A stretch of 38,906 nucleotides of DNA from Gammaproteobacteria bacterium (GCA_021151835.1 JAGKWO010000041.1:1-38906), one strand, 5' to 3'. Positions 27,801-35,069 are shown, counted from the stretch's first letter. Program-made: numbers and translations. Notes: a model not told the origin generated them from the sequence alone.

Positions 27801-28254
27801 CCAGGATTTCATGATCGCGGTCGTAACGATACAAACCTGCGCGCGTTGCGGCCCACAGGTTGCGCTGCTTGTCTTCCAATAATTCCAGCACCTGGTTAAC
27901 GGCTTCGGTCTGGGTTAAATCGGCCGGATCTTTGGCCGCGGGTATGGGCAAAAATTCGTAGCCATCGTAGCGCAATAACGCGTTGCGCCCACCCAGCCAC
28001 ATAAAACCCTGGTAATCCTGCAGGATCGCTTCTACTTCACCTAACGCAATATCCTGGTTTTGCATAATATTGCGGAAGAAAATTTTGCGTGGATACTCTT
28101 CGGTCGCAGTAGTGGATTGCGCCAGCGCGTTCACTGCAAACGTGCTGAGCAACCAAAACAGTAATACCCGGACAAGTAATGAGGGCGGCGCACAATGAAT
28201 GGAATTGCGCGCTAGGCGGTGGGACAAAGCTACAGCCAGCAGTCGTGTAATCAT
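24874..28254 (-). CDS. Two-propeller sensor diguanylate cyclase (Reg_prop / Y_Y_Y / GGDEF)
   Basis: An 1126-residue inner-membrane sensor. After an N-terminal signal/anchor (about 27-46), roughly 14 Reg_prop blades of the form LWxGTxxGLxxYD run to about residue 760, enough for two seven-bladed periplasmic propellers. A Y_Y_Y domain follows (about 765-835), then a transmembrane helix (WWAYSIYAAIALGLLLLFV, about 840-860), a coiled-coil linker and a GGDEF domain. The catalytic motif is GGEEF at 997-1001. An inhibitory RxxD (RESD) lies five residues before it, so product feedback is expected. It should make cyclic di-GMP in response to an external ligand. Similar propellers in gut Bacteroides hybrid sensors bind oligosaccharides, so a glycan signal is plausible. 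It is monocistronic. Confidence 0.95.
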   Translation of the reverse strand: MITRLLAVALSHRLARNSIHCAPPSLLVRVLLFWLLSTFAVNALAQSTTATEEYPRKIFFRNIMQNQDIALGEVEAILQDYQGFMWLGGRNALLRYDGYEFLPIPAAKDPADLTQTEAVNQVLELLEDKQRNLWAATRAGLYRYDRDHEILVPVPIPESATPASGAINAIAESPAGEILIGTANGFGILDPSTGQLEFLSQQNGTLPSNLVNDITVDNEGKVWLGMETGLARLDLATRQITVHVPNPNNAKSALENSIRTVAVDNLRRVWAGSDNGIYRLDQSTGQFTYYHHDPADPHSLGNNFSRQIYVDRNGWIWSGSDGAGISLYDEANDNWIHFERGDGGIGKLVSNTIRRIYEDRIGDLWIGTYPSGVHVYDRSSTAIKVYQKSANSNSGPLDNNVEAIVEDKSGNLWLGSGGISRFDPNTDTFTHYRHTTAADSRVATTAILNGAIDSAGNLLFGTWGAAAQKYNAATDRFDTIPVDPDQSKRGEKSGKKLNDLMVWNIFEDRQKNLWFATHFNGLTKFDPHTATYYFYPHDENNPASLSSTVTWVSYEDSKGRFWVGTAYGLNLMDREKGTFKRYVPDGKPRSLANGSVISIREDSKGRLWFGTDMGLHLYNPQSDDFTLYDTRNGFADQGIRAIIEDHHGNLWLGTNNGVVRFNPDTLAVKNYTRINGELVGGVATNAALATRSGTMAFGSRNGLYFFDVDRLDNHQNETAPTIALTDFRLFTEKVKIGGADKLLSRSITQTSSITLNYTQSMISFSFAALNYREPEKNLYAYMLEGFDDQWRAVGNQRTALYTNLPAGTYQFRVRASNNDGIWNEQGHSVQLIVLPPPWKTWWAYSIYAAIALGLLLLFVRNQHRKVLVAQKISRELEVKVTERTAELQNKNAELENAYAQLEAISLSDPLTGLSNRRYLQKLMPMDTAKVQREYNAAFSKEPRKKPSPDLTFYILDVDHFKSVNDVHGHNAGDQLLIQLSDLLTHACRESDCVVRWGGEEFLIVSRFADREDAPLMAERIRKAIANHVFKLPDGSDLKKTCSIGFACFPFVREAPAALTWEQVIDVADHALYAAKKSGRNRSVGLAASGTTNPEMLYQRIGSDIETLLEQHELSVIAEAADQLVWE

Positions 28255-28290
28255 CGGTTTGGAACGCGCGAGCTAATAAGTTATCTTTTA

Positions 28291-28309
28291 GCGTCGGCAG
28301 TGCCGACGC
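28291..28309. repeat. 8-bp perfect hairpin in the leader of the GGDEF gene
   Basis: GCGTCGGC-AGT-GCCGACGC forms a perfect GC-rich hairpin 36 bases upstream of the start codon of the diguanylate cyclase gene. There is no T-tract after it on the minus strand, so it is not an obvious terminator for that direction. It may be an operator or a leader structure. Confidence 0.5.
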
Positions 28310-28385
28310 GGCTTTATAGTAGGGTCAGACTATTTATAGCAGGAGTTAGCAAATTCGCACGACTGAATTTTGTTCAAACTGTGAG

Positions 28386-28601
28386 TTAAATTTTCTCTTT
28401 GTCCCGAAAATAAGCAACCAGCGCATTCGCATGTCCATGGCCCAGCCCATGCTCGCTCTTGAGCCAGTTCACCATCTCCATATGCTTCAGATTTTTTTGT
28501 GCGGCAAGCAAGGTAAACCAGTGCTTTACAGGATGGCCGTATTTAGCCTCGATAGAGGGGAAATAAGAGGCCGGGCCTTTAACTTTTTCATTAGTGGACA
28601 T
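28386..28601 (-). CDS. DUF4287-family small protein
   Basis: A 71-residue protein matching the DUF4287 family. It has the typical SYFPSIEAKYGHPVKHWFTLLAA segment in two parts, followed by KHMEMVNWLKSEHGLGHGHANALVAYF. It is predicted to be cytoplasmic and helical. The function of the family is unknown. It begins the - strand accessory region and stands alone, 86 bases upstream of the next gene's stop. Confidence 0.85.
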   Translation of the reverse strand: MSTNEKVKGPASYFPSIEAKYGHPVKHWFTLLAAQKNLKHMEMVNWLKSEHGLGHGHANALVAYFRDKEKI

Positions 28602-28687
28602 AGGGATTTCCTTGGAATGTGTGGATAGGTTTCATCATCTAGTCGATTGAATCATTCGTATATCGACATCCACTATTAAAAAATTAT

Positions 28688-29161
28688 TTACCACTCAATT
28701 TGAATTTTTGTTCCAGTAGCAACCAGCGTCATAAACTCATCCATTTCCTTATTGGTTAGCGCAATACAACCGTTGGTCCAATTGAAGTTCTGGCTGATTG
28801 GCGCCATCCACGCAAGGCCATTCCTCTGACCGTGAACCATAATAAATCCACCGGGTGAAACGCCGCGTGCCTTTGCGCTCTCAATATCCTGTTGATTCGG
28901 ATAAGAGATGTGCATGGCTCGGTAAAAAGAAGAGTCTTCTTTTTTATAATCCAGCGTGTAAACACCTTCCGGTGTTCGTTCGTCGCCCTCCTGTTGTTTA
29001 TGCCCTTGCGGATTGGCACCAAGGGCGATGTGATATTCCTTAACAGTTTTTTCACCATCCAGCAAATACATTTTATTTGCGGATTTGTCCACTTTTACTA
29101 AATCAACACTGGCAAGCGTAAACGGCGAAATCAGAAAAAAAAGCAAAAGTATTACTTTCAT
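28688..29161 (-). CDS. L,D-transpeptidase-like (YkuD) exported protein
   Basis: A 157-residue protein with a short signal peptide (MKVILLLFFLISPFTLAS) and a single YkuD domain. The catalytic His110 is in IMVHGQRNG and the nucleophile Cys132 in NWTNGCIALTNKEMDEF. Such enzymes form 3-3 cross-links in peptidoglycan or attach lipoproteins or D-amino acids to it. Minimal stand-alone versions without other domains, like this one, resemble the ErfK/YafK type. It starts six bases after the GNAT gene's stop, so the two probably form a pair. Confidence 0.92.
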   Translation of the reverse strand: MKVILLLFFLISPFTLASVDLVKVDKSANKMYLLDGEKTVKEYHIALGANPQGHKQQEGDERTPEGVYTLDYKKEDSSFYRAMHISYPNQQDIESAKARGVSPGGFIMVHGQRNGLAWMAPISQNFNWTNGCIALTNKEMDEFMTLVATGTKIQIEW

Positions 29162-29167
29162 GAAAAA

Positions 29168-29761
29168 TTATCGATCCATTTTATATTCAAGGTTTTTCTT
29201 AACGGTTGGCCATTCCTGATCAATAATCGAGAACACCACCGTATCCCGATAAACGCCTTCCGCATTTTTCTGATGATTCCGTAAAACTCCATCCTGTTTC
29301 GCACCCAGGCGCGCAATTGCAGTGCGTGATGCCTGATTGTGCCAATGAGTGCGAAATTCTACTGCGATTGAATTAAGCGTTTCAAATGCATGGGTAAGCA
29401 ATAAATATTTGCACTCGGTATTTACGCCAGTTCGCTGGTAGGACTTTGCATACCAGGTATAACCAATCTCAACGCGATGATTCAGATTGTCGGCGTTGCA
29501 ATAGCGAGTCGTGCCGATAATTTTTTGCGTCGCATTATCAACAACGGCAAAAAGCAAAGCCACACCAGCGTCCTGATCATTAAATGCTTTATCAAGATAA
29601 GCATTGATTGTTTTACTGTTGGGTGCGGATGTATACCACAGCTTCCATAATTCACCGTCGCTGGATGCTTCAAGCAATGCGTCGGTGTGTTCACGTTTTA
29701 GTGGGGTGAGGGTGACGATTTTTCCGGTTAGGGTTGTTTGGTAAAGCCAGGGAGCGCTCAT
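29168..29761 (-). CDS. GNAT-family N-acetyltransferase (RimJ/RimL-like)
   Basis: A 197-residue acetyl-CoA-dependent acyltransferase of the RimJ/RimL-like subgroup. The N-terminal GKIVTLTPLKREHTDALL is the usual first strand and helix. RVEIGYTWYAKSYQRTGVNTECKYLLL is the acetyl-CoA region, with QRTGVN in place of the common QGxGxA. NQASRTAIARLGAKQDGVLRNH is the following conserved block. The substrate could be a ribosomal protein, an amino sugar or an amino acid; it is not predictable. It lies immediately upstream of the L,D-transpeptidase gene. Confidence 0.9.
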   Translation of the reverse strand: MSAPWLYQTTLTGKIVTLTPLKREHTDALLEASSDGELWKLWYTSAPNSKTINAYLDKAFNDQDAGVALLFAVVDNATQKIIGTTRYCNADNLNHRVEIGYTWYAKSYQRTGVNTECKYLLLTHAFETLNSIAVEFRTHWHNQASRTAIARLGAKQDGVLRNHQKNAEGVYRDTVVFSIIDQEWPTVKKNLEYKMDR

Positions 29762-29830
29762 GGTATTCCTTTCTCTTTGTGTTTATTACTTGAGCTATTT
29801 GGTGAGTTATTAATTTGCAACTCATCAGGA

Positions 29831-31696
29831 TCACGGAGTCACTTTAAGGTTGCTCTTCAAATACCCCAAGTAATGAATTCGCGATCTTGTTGTTCGAGCT
29901 ATGCATCCATTAAGTTCCTGATCCGTTTGGCTACTCATGCAGTCATTCGTCCTCTTGCGTAGCCATTCACGTTGGCTTTGCTTTAGCGATTCTTTTATTT
30001 TTGCATCAGCTGCTATTGCCGCCGCATACGCTTTGCCCAGCTCGTCGTCATAAATTGATAACCCTTTGCTATTGCAAATGGCTTTTTCGATTTTTCCAAG
30101 TGTGGCTGAGCACGAGAAGCTGGGTTTTATTTCTGCGCTTCGGTATTTTTCTATGAGTTTCTTTAACCCGAGTTTCTTTTCTTCTGAAGTAAAGCGGGGG
30201 TTAAGATTTAAGTAGAAGTCTAGATTGTTTCCTTTGGTGTCGGTTATATCCAGCTTTTCTCCGGCATTAATTAATAATTGTATGAGCGCGATGGACCCGT
30301 TTTCCACTGCATATGTCAGCGCGCTACGGTTAGTTCTTTCCGGAAACTGCGCACACATATCTGTTTTAAACGCGGTTGCTTTGTTGGTGGGAAAACCTGA
30401 CTTGATAAGCCATTCCACTGCGTCATAATTATTCATGTGTGCGGCATACATCAGCAGATTTTTCTTAAATTCTGTTTCAATTTTATCAAGCTTGATTGAC
30501 TCCGGTGCACCCAGATACTGTTCGGGATTGTCGAGCATAAGGGTGTATGCAACATCGTCTACTTTTCCATAATGCAACGACATTACTTCATCAATATTTC
30601 CCCACCCTTGAAATTTACCTTCTGCCATTTTTTGGAATGCTGAAAAATCCTTGTTGCTATCGATGTAATTCCCAAGAGAGTAAAAGCTAAGCGGTGCTTG
30701 ATAGATCACTCTTTTTGCTAGATCTGTCGCGCTTTTTAAGTCGTACCCCAGATTTGAAATATAGTGTTGGGTCAGCTCTCGTTCAGCGTCCACCATTAAA
30801 TACGCAAAAGATTCGTTCTCTCGATAAGTCCAGATATCAGTGTATTTCCAATGATCAAAGTGGTTTTGTAATTGTTTTTCCAAAGCAAGAGAGTTTGACG
30901 TTTGACCTTTGGTGGGGTTGCTGATTGCCCAAGGTCTTATCAATGCAGAAGATGCGAAAAGCTGACCGTTACTTTTGGCAAATGCTTCCGGGTGAGAAGT
31001 GCCGCAGCTACCGGGAGATACAAGCATGGTTTCCAATGAGTTTATATACGCAGCGAAATAAGGTAATCCTTCATTTGATTTCTTTGGTTCATAATTTTTA
31101 TAAATTTGTATCGCGCAGATTTTTTCCGAGCTTGAATCTGCACGTAGTTTGTATACGTACCGAATTGCATTGTGGCGGGAGAAATCGCGAAAATCACCTA
31201 GTACATACCAGTTACTTTGGTATTGGAATGGCATATTAAGCCACCATGAAAAATTTGACCCATAAGCCAAATCTCCCATTGGATAAAAGTGTTTTATTTC
31301 CCCGCCTTCATCAGACTCTTTTATTTGCTTTTTCAAGTTTTCAAGGTCGCCAGCAGAAATCATATAACCACTGTATATCAGCCCCCTCCATCCTAGTTCG
31401 CGAGAGAAAAATGCAATTGTTTTTTGTTGTCCTTCTATTTCGATTGTTGTTGTTTCTAATGTTCCTTGAGTGTCTTGCATATCAGCCGGGGACAGTTCAG
31501 GTATATACACCTCGCGGCTACTTTTAATGCCGGTAGTTGTATTATCGGAAGATTCGTAAATATTTTGATAATGCTTTAACGCAAGCTGGCAAACAGGAAG
31601 GTTATTCCCTTCCTGGATAAATGGCTTGAATGCTTCACTTGCATTGCTGGAGATACTTAAGCATGCGAGTATTAATATAGCGAGTAGGTTTTTCAT
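29831..31696 (-). CDS. Exported ankyrin-repeat protein with C-terminal LprI-like domain
   Basis: A 621-residue protein of unknown function. The start at ATG 31696 gives a clear signal peptide (MKNLLAILILACLSISSNA); an upstream in-frame start at 31741 would bury it. The large N-terminal part (about 20-420) is unlike anything I recognise. Two ankyrin-like repeats follow (LLMYAAHMNNYDAVEWLIKSG and ALTYAVENGSIALIQLLINAG, about 425-495). The C-terminus (about 528-600) is an LprI/DUF1311 domain with four Cys (CSATLGKIEKAIC, NDCMSS, GCIA). LprI domains are associated with lysozyme inhibition. The combination suggests an envelope protein involved in protein binding or defence against lytic enzymes, which is inference. 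Confidence 0.8.
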   Translation of the reverse strand: MKNLLAILILACLSISSNASEAFKPFIQEGNNLPVCQLALKHYQNIYESSDNTTTGIKSSREVYIPELSPADMQDTQGTLETTTIEIEGQQKTIAFFSRELGWRGLIYSGYMISAGDLENLKKQIKESDEGGEIKHFYPMGDLAYGSNFSWWLNMPFQYQSNWYVLGDFRDFSRHNAIRYVYKLRADSSSEKICAIQIYKNYEPKKSNEGLPYFAAYINSLETMLVSPGSCGTSHPEAFAKSNGQLFASSALIRPWAISNPTKGQTSNSLALEKQLQNHFDHWKYTDIWTYRENESFAYLMVDAERELTQHYISNLGYDLKSATDLAKRVIYQAPLSFYSLGNYIDSNKDFSAFQKMAEGKFQGWGNIDEVMSLHYGKVDDVAYTLMLDNPEQYLGAPESIKLDKIETEFKKNLLMYAAHMNNYDAVEWLIKSGFPTNKATAFKTDMCAQFPERTNRSALTYAVENGSIALIQLLINAGEKLDITDTKGNNLDFYLNLNPRFTSEEKKLGLKKLIEKYRSAEIKPSFSCSATLGKIEKAICNSKGLSIYDDELGKAYAAAIAADAKIKESLKQSQREWLRKRTNDCMSSQTDQELNGCIARTTRSRIHYLGYLKSNLKVTP

Positions 31697-31773
31697 TGCG
31701 TCCGTTCCATATATTTTTCTGTGGGTAGTTGTTGTTTGCATGGGATATATAAAAACATTCTAATTACATCAAT

Positions 31774-32082
31774 CTACAAAATTCCTCGTTCAATTAAAAA
31801 CTTTCGCAAATCTCGTTCTTCTCTACAGATATGAACTATATAAACTGATTTTTTATCCAATCGATAAAAAACACGGCATGGCGTCGCAATTACTTCACGA
31901 TAGTTAAGCTCTGCGATTTCTGGTGAAATTTTTCCCGACTCAGGGAATTGTTCAAGCCGCTCGATTTTAGCAACCAGATCGCGAACTAGTTCTGCAGCTG
32001 CGATTGGGTTGCTTAACGCTATGTATTCGGCAATTTCATTGAGGTCGTGCGTGGCGGGTTCGGTCCAGATTATTTGAGCCAT
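31774..32082 (-). CDS. ParE/RelE-family toxin
   Basis: A 102-residue toxin of the RelE/ParE superfamily. It has the N-terminal WTEPATHDLNEIAEYIALSNPIAAAELV helix pair, the central YREVIATPCRVFYRLD strand region and C-terminal VYIVHICREERDLRKF. ParE members poison DNA gyrase and RelE members cut ribosome-bound mRNA. The YREVIATPCRVFYRLD-IVHI pattern favours ParE, but this is not decisive. The start overlaps the antitoxin gene by 13 bases, the usual antitoxin-first arrangement. Confidence 0.92.
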   Translation of the reverse strand: MAQIIWTEPATHDLNEIAEYIALSNPIAAAELVRDLVAKIERLEQFPESGKISPEIAELNYREVIATPCRVFYRLDKKSVYIVHICREERDLRKFLIERGIL

Positions 32083-32327
32083 TTCTTCAGCTTATCCTTA
32101 GCTTGTGCATGAGATAAAACACGTCCTTCCAATATAGCTTTTTCACCGCGTGCAATACCTTCGAGGATTTTCATACGGTTAAGCATTTGATCATAGTCAT
32201 TAACATCAACCAAATAGGCAGAAGGCAAACCGTGCTCGGTAATAAGTACGGGTTCTTTGGTTTCGTGTAGCTCAGCCAGAATTTTGGTTGCCTCACGCTT
32301 TAGTGTGGTAACGAGTTCAGTTTTCAT
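32070..32327 (-). CDS. Phd/YefM-family antitoxin
   Basis: An 85-residue antitoxin. The N-terminal DNA-binding half contains TLKREATKILAELHETKEPVLITEHGLPSAYLVDV split across the Phd/YefM fold. The C-terminal toxin-binding tail contains ILEGIARGEKAILEGRVLSHAQAKDKLKKWLK. It neutralises the overlapping ParE-type toxin and should repress the shared promoter. A decayed second copy of the C-terminal half lies at 35980-36124. Confidence 0.92.
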   Translation of the reverse strand: MKTELVTTLKREATKILAELHETKEPVLITEHGLPSAYLVDVNDYDQMLNRMKILEGIARGEKAILEGRVLSHAQAKDKLKKWLK

Positions 32328-32348
32328 GGTGATGCTCGATAAGTGAAA

Positions 32349-32386
32349 GTGTCACTATAGTATCACTGTGGTTTTGAGTGGGGCAA
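32349..32386 (-). promoter_or_regulatory. Probable promoter and operator of the Phd/ParE pair
   Basis: On the minus strand TTGCCC (32386-32381) and TACTAT (32362-32357) are separated by 18 bases and resemble a sigma-70 promoter. An imperfect inverted repeat (32349-32366, arms GTGTCACTA/TAGTATCAC, perfect core ACTATAGT) covers the -10 box. That position fits autorepression by the antitoxin-toxin complex. Confidence 0.5.
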
Positions 32387-32471
32387 GGGTAGGTTAGGGC
32401 GGGCTATGTGGGCTGGGAGTATGCTCAACATTGCAAATATCGGGGAGTGAAAGTTCATTTCACGTTACAGG

Positions 32472-32789
32472 CTAGCTATATTTTTCCTCAGCAATTTTCC
32501 ATTGTTCTTTAAACCCATTTTTCTCGTAGTAGCCGTAGACCTTATTGAATAGCTTATGCATCCAAAACTCTACATCCACGTTATCCAAGATAGATAAATT
32601 GTTAAGATGGTCTGTACTGGCAAGATTTGTGATTTCCCAAAATGCTTTAGCCACTTCCAGTGCTTCTTCTTTGCTGGCTAAAGCTTTTTGGCCGTTGAAA
32701 AATTCTTTTGTAATTGAGTTGCTGATCTTATCGGCGTAAAAAATGGCAATGTGTTTTGCAGGTAGATCTGAATCGGAGTAGTTAAGCAT
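32472..32789 (-). CDS. Small protein, paralogue family A copy 1 (putative immunity protein)
   Basis: A 105-residue acidic, helical, cytoplasmic protein. It is about 82% identical by hand alignment to the protein at 35070-35387 and more distantly related to the one at 33610-33906. All share the C-terminal pattern (D/E)(F/Y)W..KL(F/Y)N...GY.EK.G(F/Y)..(Q/E)W. I do not recognise the family. Its multiplication next to DUF1629/Imm11-like genes, and the overlap of its sister copy with a possible toxin gene, suggest an immunity function. It starts 26 bases after the 78-residue gene upstream. Confidence 0.8.
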   Translation of the reverse strand: MLNYSDSDLPAKHIAIFYADKISNSITKEFFNGQKALASKEEALEVAKAFWEITNLASTDHLNNLSILDNVDVEFWMHKLFNKVYGYYEKNGFKEQWKIAEEKYS

Positions 32790-32815
32790 TTTTATGCATC
32801 GAATGACTTTGGTGG

Positions 32816-33052
32816 TTAGGAGTTTCTCAGTAATTGGATATAGTCTTCGTATATAGGGGATTCAGCATAATCAGGATTCAATAGCTCATACATTTCTTTT
32901 AGCTTTCTCGCTAGTTGTTCTTTCTGAAAAACTATTTCACCAGCATTATTTCTGGTTTCTTCATCATCCGCTTCAAGTTCAGAATAAGTTTTCTGTAAAT
33001 CCAGATAATTCAATCGAATCAGGTTTAATAAGTCAGCTTCGTCAAGCATCAT
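32816..33052 (-). CDS. Small acidic helical protein, unknown
   Basis: A 78-residue protein with no recognised domain. The sequence is rich in Glu, Asp and Leu with heptad-like spacing (YLDLQKTYSELEADDEETRN, then QKEQLARKLKEMYELL) and is probably an alpha-hairpin or coiled coil. It begins seven bases after the stop of the Imm11-like gene upstream, so it belongs to the same transcript. It could be a third immunity-type protein, but nothing in the sequence proves it. Two consecutive ATG codons are available. Confidence 0.65.
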   Translation of the reverse strand: MMLDEADLLNLIRLNYLDLQKTYSELEADDEETRNNAGEIVFQKEQLARKLKEMYELLNPDYAESPIYEDYIQLLRNS

Positions 33053-33059
33053 TTCAATT

Positions 33060-33608
33060 TTACTCTGGGTTTATGTACTGTCGAATCAGGCTTCCTGTTA
33101 AGCCAGCTTTTTCAATTTCATCTTTAACATTGCTGCTGATAAAGATATTCGGAAAATATCCCTTCACTAAAAAAATTCCAACATTATTGCTGCCGGGAGA
33201 ATTTATATAAGCATGAGTGCAAGGTCCAATATGGCCATCCTCATAAATTTTGAATTTCGACCGGGCTGTGTCCATCAAATTTTGTACATTGAGCACATTC
33301 AACAAGTACCATTGTTCATTTCCTTTATTCACGGGAAGAAATTCGGCCTGCGTACCGAAAATTGGCTTTAGTACTCTATAGGCCTTTTCTGATAATGCGA
33401 TTGCTCCGCCGGAAAATTTTGTGAAATCACCAACTTTGTCATTGGGTGAAGTGAATTCATCTTCAACCCATACGACATTTGGTGATTTCCACTGATTAAG
33501 CTTTGATTCTCCATTCCAGCGCATGCAATTAAAATCTATGTGGATTTGGCCGTCTGGCAGGTCCAATTCTTTGAACCCTTCAGGCATAACGGAAAGTAGA
33601 TATATCAT
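33060..33608 (-). CDS. DUF1629/Imm11-like putative immunity protein, copy 1
   Basis: A 182-residue protein resembling the Imm11 (DUF1629) immunity family of polymorphic toxin systems. Its central ALSEKAYRVLKPIF, EFLPVNKGNEQWYLLNVLNV and C-terminal NIFISSNVKDEIEKAGLTGS are the family's characteristic blocks. It is a distant paralogue of the protein at 33909-34490, sharing the LS.KAY..LK, EFL.(V/L)N and final helix blocks. No toxin with a matching C-terminal domain is adjacent. It begins one base after the stop of the family A copy 2 gene. Confidence 0.75.
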   Translation of the reverse strand: MIYLLSVMPEGFKELDLPDGQIHIDFNCMRWNGESKLNQWKSPNVVWVEDEFTSPNDKVGDFTKFSGGAIALSEKAYRVLKPIFGTQAEFLPVNKGNEQWYLLNVLNVQNLMDTARSKFKIYEDGHIGPCTHAYINSPGSNNVGIFLVKGYFPNIFISSNVKDEIEKAGLTGSLIRQYINPE

Positions 33609-33609
33609 A

Positions 33610-33906
33610 TTAGGCTTTATCTATCTCTTCATTCCATTCCGCTGCGTATCCAGCTTTTTCAAGATAACCCCCAATTGAGTTATACAGTTTTTCTGTCCAG
33701 TATTCCGAGTTGCCTTCACAGGGAAGTTGAATGTTGCCTTCTATGGATCGTTCTATCATCCGCCAGAAAAATTGGCTCAAGTGAATTGCTTCATCCGTTG
33801 ATATGACGAAACCTTTTGCTAGTATGGCCATAGTGGTTTCGTCATTTAGTAGCAAGGCGAATGTTATTGCTACAGTTTTTTCTTCGGGATATTTGTACGG
33901 AATCAT
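33610..33906 (-). CDS. Small protein, paralogue family A copy 2 (divergent)
   Basis: A 98-residue protein whose C-terminal half (EYWTEKLYNSIGGYLEKAGYAAEWNEE) aligns with the same part of the two 105-residue proteins at 32472 and 35070. The N-terminal halves share only spacing (an IAIFYA/ITFALL-like strand, then AKGF/AKEFF). It lies two bases after one Imm11-like gene and one base before the next, so these genes are tightly packed on one transcript. Function unknown; putative immunity protein by context. Confidence 0.75.
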   Translation of the reverse strand: MIPYKYPEEKTVAITFALLLNDETTMAILAKGFVISTDEAIHLSQFFWRMIERSIEGNIQLPCEGNSEYWTEKLYNSIGGYLEKAGYAAEWNEEIDKA

Positions 33907-33908
33907 AT

Positions 33909-34490
33909 TTACTTCTTCGTTGGAAATATCTGAGCCAGATTTTCTTCAAATATTACCCCTTTTAATTGATTGTCCTCCGCGATTTTTTTGAATGAGTCCT
34001 GGCAAACTAAAAAGCTATTTTCCAGAAAGCCCGGCTTAAATAGAGGTTTTCCTTTTATCTTTTCTGGCAGAAAGCCAAGTGATTGAGGAATGTGGTTTGA
34101 ATTCATTTCCTCAATTTTAAGTTTTGTCTTCTTAACATCTACTGATTCTGCGGTAACGGACTCAAGGCAATTGTAAAGATAGAAATTGTTGTTAAGCGTT
34201 AAAAACTCACCTGTTGGGTTTAGTGTTTCTTTTAATGCTTCATATGCTTTTTGGCTGAGTACAAGGCATGAAAGATTCCATACTGATATGTCTGGAATTG
34301 TATTTTTCTTGCTGTCTGACTCAAATTTAACATCAACAGGTATCCACTCAGTTTTGAGTTTATCTATAAGCGAAGTGTTTTCCTGAGGAAACCAGACTTT
34401 CACATCATTAAATTGTCGGCGCATTGCCTTAAAGTCAATGAATGCTTCGTGACAATTAAATATATCGTTAATCAGGCGGAATACTTTCAT
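33909..34490 (-). CDS. DUF1629/Imm11-like putative immunity protein, copy 2
   Basis: A 193-residue protein of the same type as 33060-33608. It shares LVLSQKAYEALKETL, GEFLTLNNNFYLYNCLESV and the terminal ENSFLVCQDSFKKIAEDNQLKGVIF block, where Imm11 proteins have V-S-x-x-(F/L)-K-x-x-(I/V)-x-x-x-x-L-x-G. Sequence identity to copy 1 is low by eye. It has no signal peptide. It precedes family A copy 2 by two bases. Its original partner toxin is not visible in the window. Confidence 0.72.
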   Translation of the reverse strand: MKVFRLINDIFNCHEAFIDFKAMRRQFNDVKVWFPQENTSLIDKLKTEWIPVDVKFESDSKKNTIPDISVWNLSCLVLSQKAYEALKETLNPTGEFLTLNNNFYLYNCLESVTAESVDVKKTKLKIEEMNSNHIPQSLGFLPEKIKGKPLFKPGFLENSFLVCQDSFKKIAEDNQLKGVIFEENLAQIFPTKK

Positions 34491-34508
34491 CTAATCGAAT
34501 CTGTCCAA

Positions 34509-34975
34509 TTAATTGAAATCATAAACCGTCGTTGGAATATTAGCTTGCATCAGCGTTTGCTCAATTATTGGTTCAATTTCTTCACAATTTCCTCCCGCCA
34601 AACCACACCCAATGCGAGGCATATGAACTGATGCATTGCGTGAGTGCATATTCTGCAATTGCTGCCAGACCGGTGCGCATCGTAGCGAATCGGGGCGGGT
34701 GAATTACTTTTGGGTGATCGAATGCCTTTTTTGCCTATAAGATTGGCTATATAAATATCAGGCTCTACGGGAATAAATTGTACTTCTCCCAGCGATGGTT
34801 TGTTGGAACCGGAAAACGCTTCTTTATATATCTTTTCAGGTGATTTCCAGCGCTTGCTGATTGCAAGCACAAACCCTTTTCCCCATTTCCCAATATCATT
34901 GCAGATGAGAACAATAATCTTGCTCCTATCTGCATTTGGGTTTGTTGCATCACCAATTAAATAATTGATTTTCAT
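34509..34975 (-). pseudogene. Frameshifted macro-domain (ADP-ribose-binding) gene
   Basis: The intact reading frame (34565-34975, 136 residues) begins as a classic Appr-1''-p-processing macro domain (INYLIGDATNPN, CNDIGKWGKGFVLAISKRW, EPDIYIANLIGKKGIRS, PAPIRYDA). It then becomes unrelated sequence after IRYDA. The expected continuation is present in other frames: MRTGLAAIAEYALTQ in the second frame, then NASVHMPRIGCGLAGG and EEIEPIIEQTL in the third, ending at the TAA at 34509-34511. Two small indels are therefore inferred, near 34670-34682 and 34632-34642. Family members bind ADP-ribose or remove it from proteins. The gene is either decayed or affected by sequencing error. Confidence 0.85.
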
Positions 34976-35069
34976 TTTTTCAGTAACTGTAAAGGGGAAT
35001 GGCCTGCTTTATCTGAAGCAGATTAAAATTTTAGTTGAGTAAATTGAACGTGACAGCCCAGCAAACAGG

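Noticed and set aside
28310..28330. GTAGGGTCAGAC segment resembling scars near RAYT or IS200-type elements
   Set aside because: Only one short copy without a partner or hairpin is present; the resemblance is too weak to call.
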